The translations under genes and the position numbers were made by a program. This document shows, piece by piece, positions 7,876 to 16,495 of a stretch of DNA of 45,890 bases. A model generated the notes under the pieces. The model was given only the letters and a program-made list of their open reading frames with translations, was not told where the DNA came from and made no database searches. The stretch spans positions 1 through 45,890 of the forward strand of contig CALKBO010000024.1 in the NCBI GenBank assembly GCA_937989875.1, read 5' to 3'. This DNA comes from an uncultured Collinsella sp. GTDB lineage: Bacteria; Actinomycetota; Coriobacteriia; Coriobacteriales; Coriobacteriaceae. How positions within the stretch are numbered: the first letter of the stretch is position 1; each line of letters opens with the position of its first letter.

Positions 7876-9315
7876 ATGTCCGTTAATCCTGCTAGCGTCA
7901 CCAACCCGCCCGCGCAGTTTCCCGAGGACTTTGTCTTTGGCGGCGCCACCGCTGCCTACCAGGTAGAGGGCGAGACCCGCACTCACGGTAAGGGCAAGGT
8001 TGCCTGGGACGACTTTCTGGAGGCCCAGGGGCGCTTCTCCCCCGATCCCGCTTCGGACTTCTACAACCAGTACCCCGTCGACCTGGAGCTGTGCGAGGAG
8101 TTCGGCATCAACGGCATTCGTCTCTCCATCGCCTGGAGCCGCATCTTCCCCAACGGCACCGGCGAAATCAACCCCGAGGGCGTCCAGTTCTACCACGATC
8201 TCTTCGCCGAGTGCCACAAGCACCACGTTGAGCCGTTTGTCACGCTGCATCACTTCGATACGCCGCTGCCCCTCTTTGAGAAGGGCGACTTCCTCAACCG
8301 CGAGACCATCGACACCTTTGTGGACTTTGCCACCTTCTGCTTTAAGGAGTACGCCGACCAGGTGACCTACTGGTTCACCTTTAACGAGATCTGGGCCGAC
8401 GCCTCCAACACCTACATCGAGGGCACCTTCCCCGGTGGCGTCAAGGCGCATCTGGCCGAGGCCTTCCAGTGCGAGCACAACATGATGCTCGCCCACGCCA
8501 AGGCAGTACTGGCCTTCCACAACGGCGGTTTTAAGGGCAAGATCGGCGTCATCCAGTCGTTGGAGTTTAAGTATCCGCTCAACGAGAACGACCCCGCCGA
8601 CATCAAGGCCGCCAACAACGAGCACGTGCTGCAGAACCAGTTCTTGCTCGACGCCACCTTCCGCGGCGACTACGCGCCCGACACCCTCGAGTGCGCCAAC
8701 CGCCTGGCTGCCGTCTCGGGCGGCACCATCGAGATCCTAGACGAGGATCTGGAAATCATGCGCGAGGCCGCGCTCTACAACGACTACCTGGGCGTTAACA
8801 ACTACCAGTGCCGCTTCTTGAAGGCCTACGATGGCGAGAACGACCTGCACCACAACGGTACGGGCGAGAAGGGCACCGGCCGCTGGCGCGTCAAGGGCAT
8901 TGGCGAGCACGTGAACAAGCCTGGCATCCCCACCACCGACTGGGACTGGATCATCTATCCCGAGGGCCTGTTCGATCTGCTCGTCTACATTAAGCAGCGC
9001 TACCCCAACTACAAGCAGATCTTCATCACCGAGAACGGCATGGGCTACAAGGATCCCTACAAGGACGGCTTTGTGGACGACCAGCCGCGCATCGACTACA
9101 TCGAGCAGCACCTGCGCTGGTTGCTCAAGGCCATGGAGGTGGGCGTCAACGTGGGCGGCTACTTCCTGTGGAGCCTGCAGGATCAGTTCTCCTGGACCAA
9201 TGGCTACAACAAGCGTTACGGCTTCTTCTACGTTGACTTTGAAACCCAGAAGCGCACGCCCAAGGCAAGCGCATACTGGTACAAGCACGTGGCGCAGACC
9301 CGTCGTCTGGACTAG
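7876..9315 (+). CDS. lacG: 6-phospho-beta-galactosidase, first copy
   Basis: 479 residues of glycoside hydrolase family 1. It cleaves lactose-6-phosphate to galactose-6-phosphate and glucose in the cytoplasm. The acid/base glutamate is Glu171 (TFNEIW) and the nucleophile is Glu387 (ITENGMG). The phosphate-binding triad known from the Lactococcus enzyme is present as Ser440, Lys447 and Tyr449 in SWTNGYNKRYG, which marks it as a 6-phospho-glycosidase. It is co-transcribed with lacE1. It is a close paralogue of 12810-14231, but the aglycone-side segments differ (EIWADASNTY here, EIPATAEGSF there), so the two may prefer different substrates. Confidence 0.93.
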   Translation: MSVNPASVTNPPAQFPEDFVFGGATAAYQVEGETRTHGKGKVAWDDFLEAQGRFSPDPASDFYNQYPVDLELCEEFGINGIRLSIAWSRIFPNGTGEINPEGVQFYHDLFAECHKHHVEPFVTLHHFDTPLPLFEKGDFLNRETIDTFVDFATFCFKEYADQVTYWFTFNEIWADASNTYIEGTFPGGVKAHLAEAFQCEHNMMLAHAKAVLAFHNGGFKGKIGVIQSLEFKYPLNENDPADIKAANNEHVLQNQFLLDATFRGDYAPDTLECANRLAAVSGGTIEILDEDLEIMREAALYNDYLGVNNYQCRFLKAYDGENDLHHNGTGEKGTGRWRVKGIGEHVNKPGIPTTDWDWIIYPEGLFDLLVYIKQRYPNYKQIFITENGMGYKDPYKDGFVDDQPRIDYIEQHLRWLLKAMEVGVNVGGYFLWSLQDQFSWTNGYNKRYGFFYVDFETQKRTPKASAYWYKHVAQTRRLD

Positions 9316-9368
9316 CGACTTGCGACTAGCGGAATTGCCCCGCTCACACAACCTGTCCCCATTTCTCA

Positions 9369-9416
9369 GCCGGGGGGGGCGGCACGTCACACGGCGCGCC
9401 GCCCCCGGCGTTTTTA
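9369..9416 (+). terminator. terminator of the lacE1-lacG1 operon
   Basis: A GC-rich stem (GCCGGGGG...CGGC with GCCGCCCCCGGC) is followed by GTTTTT, about 55 bp past the lacG1 stop codon on the plus strand. Confidence 0.8.
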
Positions 9417-9435
9417 GGCGGTTCGGGGGCCGCTT

Positions 9436-9652
9436 GTCTCAATCTGTAACATCTAGCCGAGTTTTTGGGTTCTAGCTGTTACAGATTTAGACGAACGGGC
9501 GGCCCGGGCCGAACAATCTCGATCTGTAACATGTAGACCACTTTTGACCGTCTAGTTGTTACAGATCGAGACAAACGGAATAAGCCGGGCCAAAAATCTC
9601 AATCTGTAACATCCAGCTGAGATTTTCGACCCTACCTGTTACAGATTGAGAT
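9436..9652 (+). repeat. three 57-bp palindromes with an 80-bp period
   Basis: Units at 9436-9492, 9516-9572 and 9596-9652 start exactly 80 bp apart. Each has arms of the type TCTCRATCTGTAACA and TGTTACAGATYGAGA around a 25-27 bp centre containing TAG...TTTT...CTA. The 23-bp spacers are related to each other (AAACGG...GCCGGGCC). They fill the gap between the lacG1 terminator and the 3' end of the second lacI gene. Four more copies occur at 14326-14462 and 20275-20412. Confidence 0.85.
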
Positions 9653-9669
9653 AAACGAGCCGAGCACGC

Positions 9670-10671
9670 CTACGCCCGCAAATCCCGCACGCTCGCACGC
9701 TCGACCAACACACCCGAGACGAGCGTACGGCTTCTGGAGCTCGGGGCTTCCAGACCTGCGACGACCTCGTTAAGCGCACGGACGCCCAACTCGCGGTGAC
9801 GGAACTTCACCGACGTCAGAATCGAGTTGGGAATCGTCTTGTAAAGCTCGTCATCAAAGCCGATCACGGACACGTCGTCGGGCACACTGAGCCCTTTGTC
9901 ACGTAGAGCCATCATCACGCCGTTTGCCATGCAGTCGTTAGCAGCGAGGACCGCCGTGCAATCGGGTTTATCGGCAAGCACAAGGCCCGCGGCATAACCA
10001 CTATCCGCATTCCAATCGCCTTGCAGAGGCTCGGGCGGCTCAATGCCACGCGCCTCGAGTGCCGCTCGCCAACCTTTCATACGGCACTGGCTCGACAGTG
10101 ACTCTTTTTTACCAGAAACGAAGTACACGCTCTTGTGCCCGTGATTCAAGAAGTACTCGCACGCCATGCGCGCGCCGCCCTCTTGGTCGTCACTGACAGT
10201 AGAGCAGGTAGGATGTTCCATCGACGTGATAATCACCGTCTTGAGGTCTTTCGGCGCCTCAAAGGTATCAAAGTCATCGACCATCTGGCGCAGGTTGAAA
10301 ATCATGCCGTCGACGGGAAGCTGCGACATCCTACGTGCCGCTTCGGCAAGGGTCATCTTCTCCCCCGCCCGCTTTTTAATCATCGTGAGCGCAAAGCCGC
10401 GTTCTTCGGCGGCATCGGCGATACCGTCAATCATGTCCACGGCGCCGCCCGACAAGTGGAACAGCACCACGCCGATGCACCCGTAACGGCCCAACTTGAG
10501 CGAACGCGCGGCAAAGTTGGTTCGAAACCCGAGTGCCTCCATTGCGGAATGGACCTTATCACGTGTCGACTCTCGCACGCTATCGGGCTCGTTGATCACG
10601 CGCGACACCGTCTTGAGAGAAACACCCGCGGCAATCGCCACATCGTTCATCGAGACGTTTTTCTTGTCCAT
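9670..10671 (-). CDS. LacI-family repressor of the second lacE-lacG module
   Basis: 333 residues from the ATG at 10671, which gives the usual LacI N-terminus MDKKNVSMNDVAIAAG. An upstream GTG at 10731 would add 20 unlikely residues. The recognition helix is VSLKTVSRVI, with Leu19 and Lys20 where the paralogue at 4672 has Glu and Gln. The hinge and sugar-binding domain follow. It is divergent from lacE2, and a perfect palindromic operator lies between them at 10831-10854. It most likely represses lacE2-lacG2 until a galactoside-type inducer appears. Its 3' end is 17 bp from the last 57-bp palindrome. Confidence 0.9.
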   Translation of the reverse strand: MDKKNVSMNDVAIAAGVSLKTVSRVINEPDSVRESTRDKVHSAMEALGFRTNFAARSLKLGRYGCIGVVLFHLSGGAVDMIDGIADAAEERGFALTMIKKRAGEKMTLAEAARRMSQLPVDGMIFNLRQMVDDFDTFEAPKDLKTVIITSMEHPTCSTVSDDQEGGARMACEYFLNHGHKSVYFVSGKKESLSSQCRMKGWRAALEARGIEPPEPLQGDWNADSGYAAGLVLADKPDCTAVLAANDCMANGVMMALRDKGLSVPDDVSVIGFDDELYKTIPNSILTSVKFRHRELGVRALNEVVAGLEAPSSRSRTLVSGVLVERASVRDLRA

Positions 10672-10774
10672 CGTTGCCACTGCTTCTCCACTCGGTTCTC
10701 TATCGCTTGTTTTTTGCGTTCTAGCATACACTACCTGCCTGACTGATAAATCAGCCGTTTATCGGACAATATCG

Positions 10775-10786
10775 ACCGTTCACCCG
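10775..10786 (-). promoter_or_regulatory. CGGTGAACGGT-like motif before the second module
   Basis: ACCGTTCACCCG is one mismatch from the complement of the CGGTGAACGGT motif shared by the PTS promoters of this window. Confidence 0.35.
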
Positions 10787-10830
10787 TAAATCCTTGTTGC
10801 TCTTCCAAAAATGTCTTACGTTGTCATTAA

Positions 10831-10854
10831 CGAAATGACAACGTTGTCATTTCG
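10831..10854. promoter_or_regulatory. LacI operator of the second module
   Basis: A perfect 24-bp palindrome with the core AATGACAACGTTGTCATT. A partial second site (ACGTTGTCATT) lies just upstream at 10818-10828. The core differs from the first module's operators at the bases next to the central CAACG/CGTTG. Confidence 0.75.
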
Positions 10855-10955
10855 CAATGCCTTCCTTAAGCGGGAAGGTTTCCGGGCAGTCCTGACCATC
10901 CATCGACGACCAGTTCCATCCACATGCATCGCGCATCAAGTAGCAAAGGAGCTCT

Positions 10956-12734
10956 ATGGACGCCATCGTAAAGATGCTCGAAAAGCATCAACCGTTCTTT
11001 GAGAAGATCTCGAGGAACGTCTACCTCCAGGCCATCAAGGACGGATTCCTTGGGTGCATGCCCATCGTCCTTACCTCTTCGATCTTCCTGTTGATCGCCA
11101 CCCTTCCTGGCGTAGTTGGCATCACGCTGCCCCAGCCGCTCATCGACTGGTGCAATAAGCTGTACAACTTCACCATGGGCGTCATGGGCATCATGGTCGC
11201 CGGCACCACTGCCAAGAACTTCACGGCGTCCATGAACCGTCGCATGCCCGCCGGCAAAGTGCTCAACGACGGCTCCACCATGGTTGCTGCCCAGTGCAGC
11301 ATGCTGCTGCTCGCTGTTACGCAGTTCACCACCAAGTTCGACGGCTCCGAGCTTTCGGTCTTCGATTGCACCAGCATGGGCACGCGCGGTCTGTTCTCGG
11401 CCTATATCGCCGCGTTCATTACCGTGTGGGTCTACAAATTCTGCGTCTCGCGCGATCTGACCATTAAGCTGCCCAAGGAGGTCCCGGGCGCCATCGCTCA
11501 GAACTTCCGCGACATCATCCCCTTTGGCGGCGCCGTCATCATCTGCGGCATCATCGATGTGGTTGTGCGCAACCTCATGGGCGTTCCGTTCTCCGAGCTG
11601 CTTATCAAACTGCTCTCCCCGCTCTTCACCGCTGCAGAAACCTATCCTGGCCTTATCCTTATCCAGGCAGCCACCGCGTTCTTCTGGTTCATCGGTGTCC
11701 ACGGCCCTTCGATTGTCCAGCCGGGCATCGACCCCATCCGTCTTGCCAACCAGGCCGAGAACCTGCAGGTTCTGCTGGCCGGTGGCCACCCCGCCCACTC
11801 CCTCACCTTTAACATGTCGCTCGTGGGTGAGTTCGGCGGCACCGGCGCCACGTTCATCGTGCCGCTTCTGCTGATTCTCTTTATGAAGTCCAAGCAGCTC
11901 AAAGCCGTCGGTAAGGCCTCGATCGTTCCTGTTGCCTTCGCCGTCAACGAACCGCTGCTCTTTGGCGCGCCGATGATTCTTAACCCCTACATGCTCATCC
12001 CCTTTGTTGCCGCCGGCTGCGTCAACGTGAGTGTTGCCAAGTTCTTTATCGATAACGTGGGCATGAACGGCTTCTCCTTCGTGGTGCCTTGGGCCACCCC
12101 TGCCCCCATCGGCATCTTCATCACCACGAACTTCCAGCTTATCGCCCTGGTATTTGTCGCGATCATCATCTTGCTGGACGCCATCATCTACCTGCCGTTC
12201 TTGAAGGCATACGATAAGCTGCTCTGCGACCAGGAAGCCGAGCGCGCCGCCGAGCTCGGTCTCGAGTCCGATGGTGCCGCTGCCATCGCCGCCAACGCCT
12301 CTGCGCCCGCTGTCGAGCAGGCTACCGCTTCCGTCGAGACGACCGCTGCCGCCGCCGACAGCGAGCCTGTCGCCGATCAGCCCGAGCCCGCCGCCGACGC
12401 ATCCGACAAGAAGGATGTCGACGGCCTGAAGGTCCTCGTCCTGTGCGCCGGCGCCGGCACCTCTGCCATGCTTGCCAACGCCATCAAGGAAGGTGCCGCA
12501 CAGACCGGAGAGAACATCGCTTCCTCCGCAGGCGCCTATGGCCAGCACACTGCCATCATGGATCAGTACGACGTCATCGTGCTCGCCCCGCAGGTTCGTA
12601 GCTACTACAACGACATGAAGGCCGACACCGATCGCCTGGGCATTAAGCTGCTCGCCCCGCGCGGTAAGGAATATATCGACCTTACTCGCGACCCCGCTGG
12701 CGCCATCAAGTGGCTCCGCGAGAACCTCGACTAG
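10956..12734 (+). CDS. lacE: PTS lactose-type IIBC permease, second copy
   Basis: 592 residues with the same layout as the first copy: IIC permease (about 1-425), an Ala/Glu-rich linker and a IIB domain with phosphorylated Cys497 in VLVLCAGAGTSAM. The N-terminus MDAIVKMLEKHQPFFEKISR is closer to the third copy (16496) than to the first. AAGGAG precedes the ATG. lacG2 follows after 75 bp containing a stem-loop. It must borrow IIA from elsewhere, probably LacF. Substrate: lactose or a related beta-galactoside by family and context. Confidence 0.92.
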   Translation: MDAIVKMLEKHQPFFEKISRNVYLQAIKDGFLGCMPIVLTSSIFLLIATLPGVVGITLPQPLIDWCNKLYNFTMGVMGIMVAGTTAKNFTASMNRRMPAGKVLNDGSTMVAAQCSMLLLAVTQFTTKFDGSELSVFDCTSMGTRGLFSAYIAAFITVWVYKFCVSRDLTIKLPKEVPGAIAQNFRDIIPFGGAVIICGIIDVVVRNLMGVPFSELLIKLLSPLFTAAETYPGLILIQAATAFFWFIGVHGPSIVQPGIDPIRLANQAENLQVLLAGGHPAHSLTFNMSLVGEFGGTGATFIVPLLLILFMKSKQLKAVGKASIVPVAFAVNEPLLFGAPMILNPYMLIPFVAAGCVNVSVAKFFIDNVGMNGFSFVVPWATPAPIGIFITTNFQLIALVFVAIIILLDAIIYLPFLKAYDKLLCDQEAERAAELGLESDGAAAIAANASAPAVEQATASVETTAAAADSEPVADQPEPAADASDKKDVDGLKVLVLCAGAGTSAMLANAIKEGAAQTGENIASSAGAYGQHTAIMDQYDVIVLAPQVRSYYNDMKADTDRLGIKLLAPRGKEYIDLTRDPAGAIKWLRENLD

Positions 12735-12748
12735 TTCCTCCCTCTGTT

Positions 12749-12775
12749 GGTGCCCGGATCCCCAGTTCGGGCACC
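12749..12775 (+). other. intercistronic stem-loop between lacE2 and lacG2
   Basis: GGTGCCCG pairs with CGGGCACC across an 11-bp loop. It occupies the same place as the hairpin at 7819-7852 in the first module, although the sequence is different. Confidence 0.55.
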
Positions 12776-12809
12776 TCTCCCTATTCCTATCCCACAGAAA
12801 GGATGACTC

Positions 12810-14231
12810 ATGACCAATCCCATGCAGTTCCCCGACGGCTTTGTGTTTGGCGGCGCCACCGCCGCTTACCAGGTTGAGGGCGAGACCCGCACGCACGGCA
12901 AGGGCAAAGTGCCCTGGGACGATTTCCTGGCTGCTCAGGGTCGCTTCTCCCCCGACCCCGCAAGCGATTTCTACAACAAGTACCCGGTCGATATCGACCT
13001 GTGCCAGCGCTTCGGCATCAACGGCATTCGCGTCTCCATCGCTTGGAGCCGAATCTTCCCCAGTGGCACCGGCGAGGTTAACCCCGAGGGCGTCGCTTTC
13101 TATCACGAGCTTTTCGCCACCTGCAACAAAGCTGGCGTTATCCCCTATGTCACGCTCGATCACTTCGATACGCCCGAGGCCTTCTACCAGGACGGCGGCG
13201 AGGGCTTCCTGACGCGCACGACCATCGATGCCTTTGTCGAGTACGCCAAGTTCTGCTTTGCCGAGTTCACCGAGGTCAAGCACTGGTTTACCTTTAATGA
13301 GATTCCCGCGACCGCCGAGGGCAGCTTTATCGTCGGCAACTGGCCGCACGGCGAGAAGTATCGCCTGGACAAGGCCTTCCAGCTCATGCACAACATGATG
13401 GTGGCCCATGCCAAGGCCGTCGTCGCCTTCCATGAGGGCGGCTTTGAGGGCGAGATCGGCATTGTCCAGAACCTGGAGCCCAAGTATCCCCTCGATCCCA
13501 ACAGCGCTGCCGACTGCGAGGCCGCCCGCATGGCCGACGTCATCAACAACCGCTGGGTACTCGACGCCACCTTCCGTGGCCACTATGCAGCCGATACCTT
13601 GGAGGCTGCGACCAAGCTGGCCCATATCGCCGGCGGCGAGCTCGACGTCCGCGACGAGGACATCGCCGCGCTGACCGCCGCGCTCCCCTACAACGATTGC
13701 CTGGGCGTCAACACCTACAAGTGCCAGTTCCTGCGTGCCGCCGAGGGCGAAAACGACATCAACCACAATGGCACCGGCGACAAGGGCTCCTCGCGCTGGT
13801 TCCTCAAGGGCGTGGGCGAGTCATGCGTGCGCGAAGGCGTACCCACCACCGATTGGGACTGGATCATCTATCCCGAGGGCCTGTACGACCTGCTGCTTCG
13901 CATTAAGAACGATTACCCCAACTACAAGAAGATCTACATCACCGAGAACGGCATGGGCTATAAGGACGACTTTGAGGACGGCTTTATCGACGACGCCCCT
14001 CGCATCGACTACATGCGTCAGCATCTCGCGTGGATCCTCAAGGCAATCGACGGCGGCGTGAACGTCGACGGTTACTTTGTGTGGTCGCTGCAGGACCAGT
14101 TCTCCTGGACCAACGGCTATAACAAGCGCTATGGCCTGTTCTACATCGACTTTGAGACCCAGAAGCGCTATCCCAAGGCGAGCGCGTACTGGTACAAGAA
14201 CGTCGCGGAGACCGGCCTGCTCATGGCCTAA
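12810..14231 (+). CDS. lacG: 6-phospho-beta-galactosidase, second copy
   Basis: 473 residues of glycoside hydrolase family 1. Acid/base Glu164 lies in TFNEIP, the nucleophile Glu379 in ITENGMG, and the phosphate-binding Ser432, Lys439 and Tyr441 in SWTNGYNKRYG. It should hydrolyse the 6-phospho-galactoside brought in by lacE2. AGAAAGGA precedes the start. It ends the second module and is followed by a strong terminator. Compared with the first copy it lacks the first few N-terminal residues and differs around the acid/base loop. Confidence 0.93.
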   Translation: MTNPMQFPDGFVFGGATAAYQVEGETRTHGKGKVPWDDFLAAQGRFSPDPASDFYNKYPVDIDLCQRFGINGIRVSIAWSRIFPSGTGEVNPEGVAFYHELFATCNKAGVIPYVTLDHFDTPEAFYQDGGEGFLTRTTIDAFVEYAKFCFAEFTEVKHWFTFNEIPATAEGSFIVGNWPHGEKYRLDKAFQLMHNMMVAHAKAVVAFHEGGFEGEIGIVQNLEPKYPLDPNSAADCEAARMADVINNRWVLDATFRGHYAADTLEAATKLAHIAGGELDVRDEDIAALTAALPYNDCLGVNTYKCQFLRAAEGENDINHNGTGDKGSSRWFLKGVGESCVREGVPTTDWDWIIYPEGLYDLLLRIKNDYPNYKKIYITENGMGYKDDFEDGFIDDAPRIDYMRQHLAWILKAIDGGVNVDGYFVWSLQDQFSWTNGYNKRYGLFYIDFETQKRYPKASAYWYKNVAETGLLMA

Positions 14232-14253
14232 CTTTTGCCGCATACCCCTTGTC

Positions 14254-14300
14254 GGCCGCATGCGAATCCCTCCACAGGTTCGCATGCGGCCTTTTTTGTT
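14254..14300 (+). terminator. terminator of the lacE2-lacG2 operon
   Basis: GGCCGCATGCGAA (14254-14266) pairs perfectly with 14279-14291. TTTTTTGTTTTT follows. Confidence 0.9.
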
Positions 14301-14325
14301 TTTAACCGAGCCGCGCCGCACGTTT

Positions 14326-14462
14326 GTCTCGATCTGTAACATCTAGCAGGGATTTTCAATCCTAACTGTTATAGATTTAGACAAACGGGCGACCAGGGCT
14401 GAAAGATCTCAATCTGTAACACGTAGCCCACTTTTAACCGTCTAACTGTTACAAATCAAGAC
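14326..14462 (+). repeat. two 57-bp palindromes with an 80-bp period
   Basis: Units at 14326-14382 and 14406-14462 are members of the family at 9436-9652, again 80 bp apart. The arms carry a few changes (TGTTATAGATTTAGAC, TGTTACAAATCAAGAC). The following bases GATAGT-n2-A-n-TCC recur after the third cluster (20275-20412), indicating a duplicated block. Confidence 0.85.
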
Positions 14463-14516
14463 AATAAGATAGTCAAATCCGAACTTTCCAAGCAGTTATG
14501 AACCATGGTTTCCAGT

Positions 14517-14591
14517 TTTCGGTATCACGAACATACTTTCGGTATCATTTAATGGTATTATGATATCGAAAATATGTTCGTGATACCGAAA
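14517..14591. promoter_or_regulatory. nested palindrome at the Fic promoter
   Basis: Outer arms TTTCGGTATCACGAACATA (14517-14535) and its exact complement (14573-14591) enclose inner arms TTTCGGTATCAT (14537-14548) and ATGATATCGAAA (14560-14571). This gives four copies of TTTCGRTATCA, two in each direction. The right arm runs into the ribosome site AAAGGAG of the Fic gene. It is best explained as an operator array, perhaps read by the winged helix of the Fic protein itself. Confidence 0.7.
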
Positions 14592-14599
14592 GGAGCCGC

Positions 14600-15832
14600 A
14601 TGCGCCAGTTCGATTACACCACAGTCCCAGCGGAACTCGAAGCAACTCCAATCACCAACCTCCTCCTCTCGATACGCGAGCATAAAGGCCGTCAGCTTGC
14701 TCTGAGTCAAGTCAAACCCGAGCTTCTATCGTCCCTAATGGAGGAGGCTAAGATCCAAAGCACCCGATCCTCCAACGGACTTGAAGGAATTGTTACCACC
14801 CAAAAAAGACTCAAAGCGATCATGGCGTATTCCGCCAAGCCAAGCTCCCGCGCAGAGGAAGAAATCGCTGGATACCGAGATGTGCTGTCGCTTATTCACG
14901 AGCAACACGATTCCATTCCCGTAACGCCATCGGTCATTCTGCAGTTGCATCGTGACCTCATGGCGCACACGGCAATCTCGTATGGAGGCCATTGGAAAGA
15001 TGGCGATAACGAAATCGTCTCCATTGACGATCAAGGTAATCGATTTGTGCGCTTTAGGCCCCCTTCGGCTCTAGCAACCCCGGGACTTATTAAAGAAGCC
15101 TGCCAGTCCCTCAACGATGCTTTATCTCGCCAAGTTTGCGATCCCCTCCTTATATCGCTCCGCTTTATCTTCGATTTTGTTAGCATTCATCCCTTCAACG
15201 ATGGCAATGGCAGGATGAGCCGGCTCCTTACAACGCTGCTGCTCGAAAAGATTGGATACGATGTTGCGCGTTACATCAGCATCGAACGACTTATTGAAGA
15301 CAACAAAGCGCTTTACTACAACGCCCTCGCTGCAAGCTCCACTGGATGGAATGAAAATCAAAACACCGAAGTACCCTTTATCCGTTTCATGCTCGGAACA
15401 ACCCTGGCCGCCTACCGACAGCTCGAGCAGCGTACCTTAATTGAATCAAGCACTCGTCCCATGTCGAAGCAAGCGCGCATCGCTGTTCTATTTCAACAGA
15501 GACCCGGCGTCATTAAGAAATCCGACATCCGGTCCAGCTGCCCCGATATCAGCGAGGTAACCGTTAAACGAACCCTCGGCCAGCTTGTTAGTTGCAGCGC
15601 AATCGAAAAAACAGGAGCGGGTCGTTCGACGGGCTACATACTCAAAGACGTCCATGCTCTAGAACTATTCTTGCAAGCCACAATACCCGATGGCGAGGCC
15701 GCAATAACAAAAGAGGCTTCAAAGGATAAGCTCCTTGAACGTGTAAACCACGCCGAGGATGAAAGCAGAGAAGGGCTCTATGAAGACTACGATTCATTCT
15801 CAAGGGACATAAAGACGAGATACGGAGTCTAG
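14600..15832 (+). CDS. Fic-family protein with C-terminal winged helix
   Basis: 410 residues. A Fic N-terminal domain carries a class II autoinhibitory motif, Ser58-Asn-Gly-Leu-Glu62-Gly63. The Fic core has the full active site His197-PFNDGNGR-Arg205, so AMP or another NMP transfer onto protein targets is predicted. Residues of roughly 285-345 look like a winged-helix DNA-binding domain (VIKKSDIRSSCPDISEVTVKRTLGQLV). An AGGAG site precedes the ATG directly after a nested palindrome, which suggests autoregulation. Its base composition is visibly lower in GC than the lac genes, and it interrupts a duplicated repeat-deoR block, so it was probably acquired. No partner antitoxin gene is adjacent. 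The target protein is unknown. Confidence 0.9.
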   Translation: MRQFDYTTVPAELEATPITNLLLSIREHKGRQLALSQVKPELLSSLMEEAKIQSTRSSNGLEGIVTTQKRLKAIMAYSAKPSSRAEEEIAGYRDVLSLIHEQHDSIPVTPSVILQLHRDLMAHTAISYGGHWKDGDNEIVSIDDQGNRFVRFRPPSALATPGLIKEACQSLNDALSRQVCDPLLISLRFIFDFVSIHPFNDGNGRMSRLLTTLLLEKIGYDVARYISIERLIEDNKALYYNALAASSTGWNENQNTEVPFIRFMLGTTLAAYRQLEQRTLIESSTRPMSKQARIAVLFQQRPGVIKKSDIRSSCPDISEVTVKRTLGQLVSCSAIEKTGAGRSTGYILKDVHALELFLQATIPDGEAAITKEASKDKLLERVNHAEDESREGLYEDYDSFSRDIKTRYGV

Positions 15833-15937
15833 TCATATCTCAGAATAGCCTCATCCTTGTTGCCCAAAGTTATTTGCGCGTCATTGTGAAGCGGTAACCC
15901 CGCGCTGGCAAGGGCAAAAGTCCTCCTGCTGCGCTAG

Positions 15938-16333
15938 CTAGCAAATGACCTGCGCGTGCTCCTCGATGGCGGCGCGATCCTCGGCGGTAATACCCGGCTC
16001 GCACACCACGACGTCCAAATTGTCCAAGCGGCAGAAGGTGTAGAAGTCGCGCTTGCCGATCTTGCTGGAGTCGGCGATCAGATAGCGCGAGTCCGCTTTG
16101 CTAAAAGCGAGCTGCTGGATACGGCCCTCGTCCATGTTGGACGTGGACACGTCGCCGTCCAGAATGCCGTTGGCACCGATAAACGCCGTGTCAATCCCTA
16201 GTGCGCGCAGGGTATCCTCGGCCATGGGGCCCACAAAGGCGGCGGTGCGGCGACGGTACATGCCGCCCACCGGGCACAGCTCGCAATCCTCGCGCGCCTC
16301 GAGCAGGCTAAAGGCCGAAAGCGAATTGGTCAC
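15938..16333 (-). pseudogene. 3' fragment of a DeoR-family regulator (LacR remnant)
   Basis: The 131 codons are almost identical to the C-terminal half of the intact regulator at 20532-21296, including VGGMYRRRTAAFVGP and SKADSRYLIADSSKIGKRDF. Homology begins abruptly at the codons VTNSLS (16333). The upstream sequence is unrelated, so the helix-turn-helix and the start of the sensor domain are missing. The 3' flank also matches the intact copy (TTATTTGCGCGTCAT at 15870-15884 and 20431-20445). It could be read as a short protein from the GTG at 16333, but it has no DNA-binding domain and is best seen as the scar of a duplication. Confidence 0.85.
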
Positions 16334-16425
16334 ATAGATGGAAGACAGTTTGTCGGTGACTCGGAGAGCGCCAATGCGATCTCACGACGGTTGCGCGTAT
16401 TGTCTCAATTAGATACTCAACGAAA

Positions 16426-16460
16426 TACGGCCCCGCAGCTCAATAAGCTGCGGGGCCGTA
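16426..16460 (-). terminator. terminator of the third lacE-like gene
   Basis: A perfect 14-bp stem, TACGGCCCCGCAGC with its complement and a 7-base loop, is followed on the minus strand by TTTCG. It lies about 35 bp beyond the stop codon at 16496. Confidence 0.75.
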
Positions 16461-16495
16461 CCATACACCGACGAATCAACGACGAAGTGCATCCA

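Noticed and set aside
9436..9652. CRISPR-like array from regularly spaced repeats
   Set aside because: The 57-bp units are themselves palindromes with variable centres, the 23-bp spacers are related to each other, only 2-3 units occur per cluster, and no cas genes are present.
10671..10731. GTG start at 10731 for the second LacI gene
   Set aside because: It adds 20 polar residues absent from the family. ATG 10671 gives the standard LacI N-terminus.
14600..15832. Fic-antitoxin two-gene system
   Set aside because: No small antitoxin gene is adjacent. The inhibitory motif is inside the protein itself (class II), so a separate antitoxin is not expected.
15938..16333. Functional short DeoR protein
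   Set aside because: It lacks the helix-turn-helix and half of the sensor domain, and homology to the intact copy stops abruptly at its 5' end.
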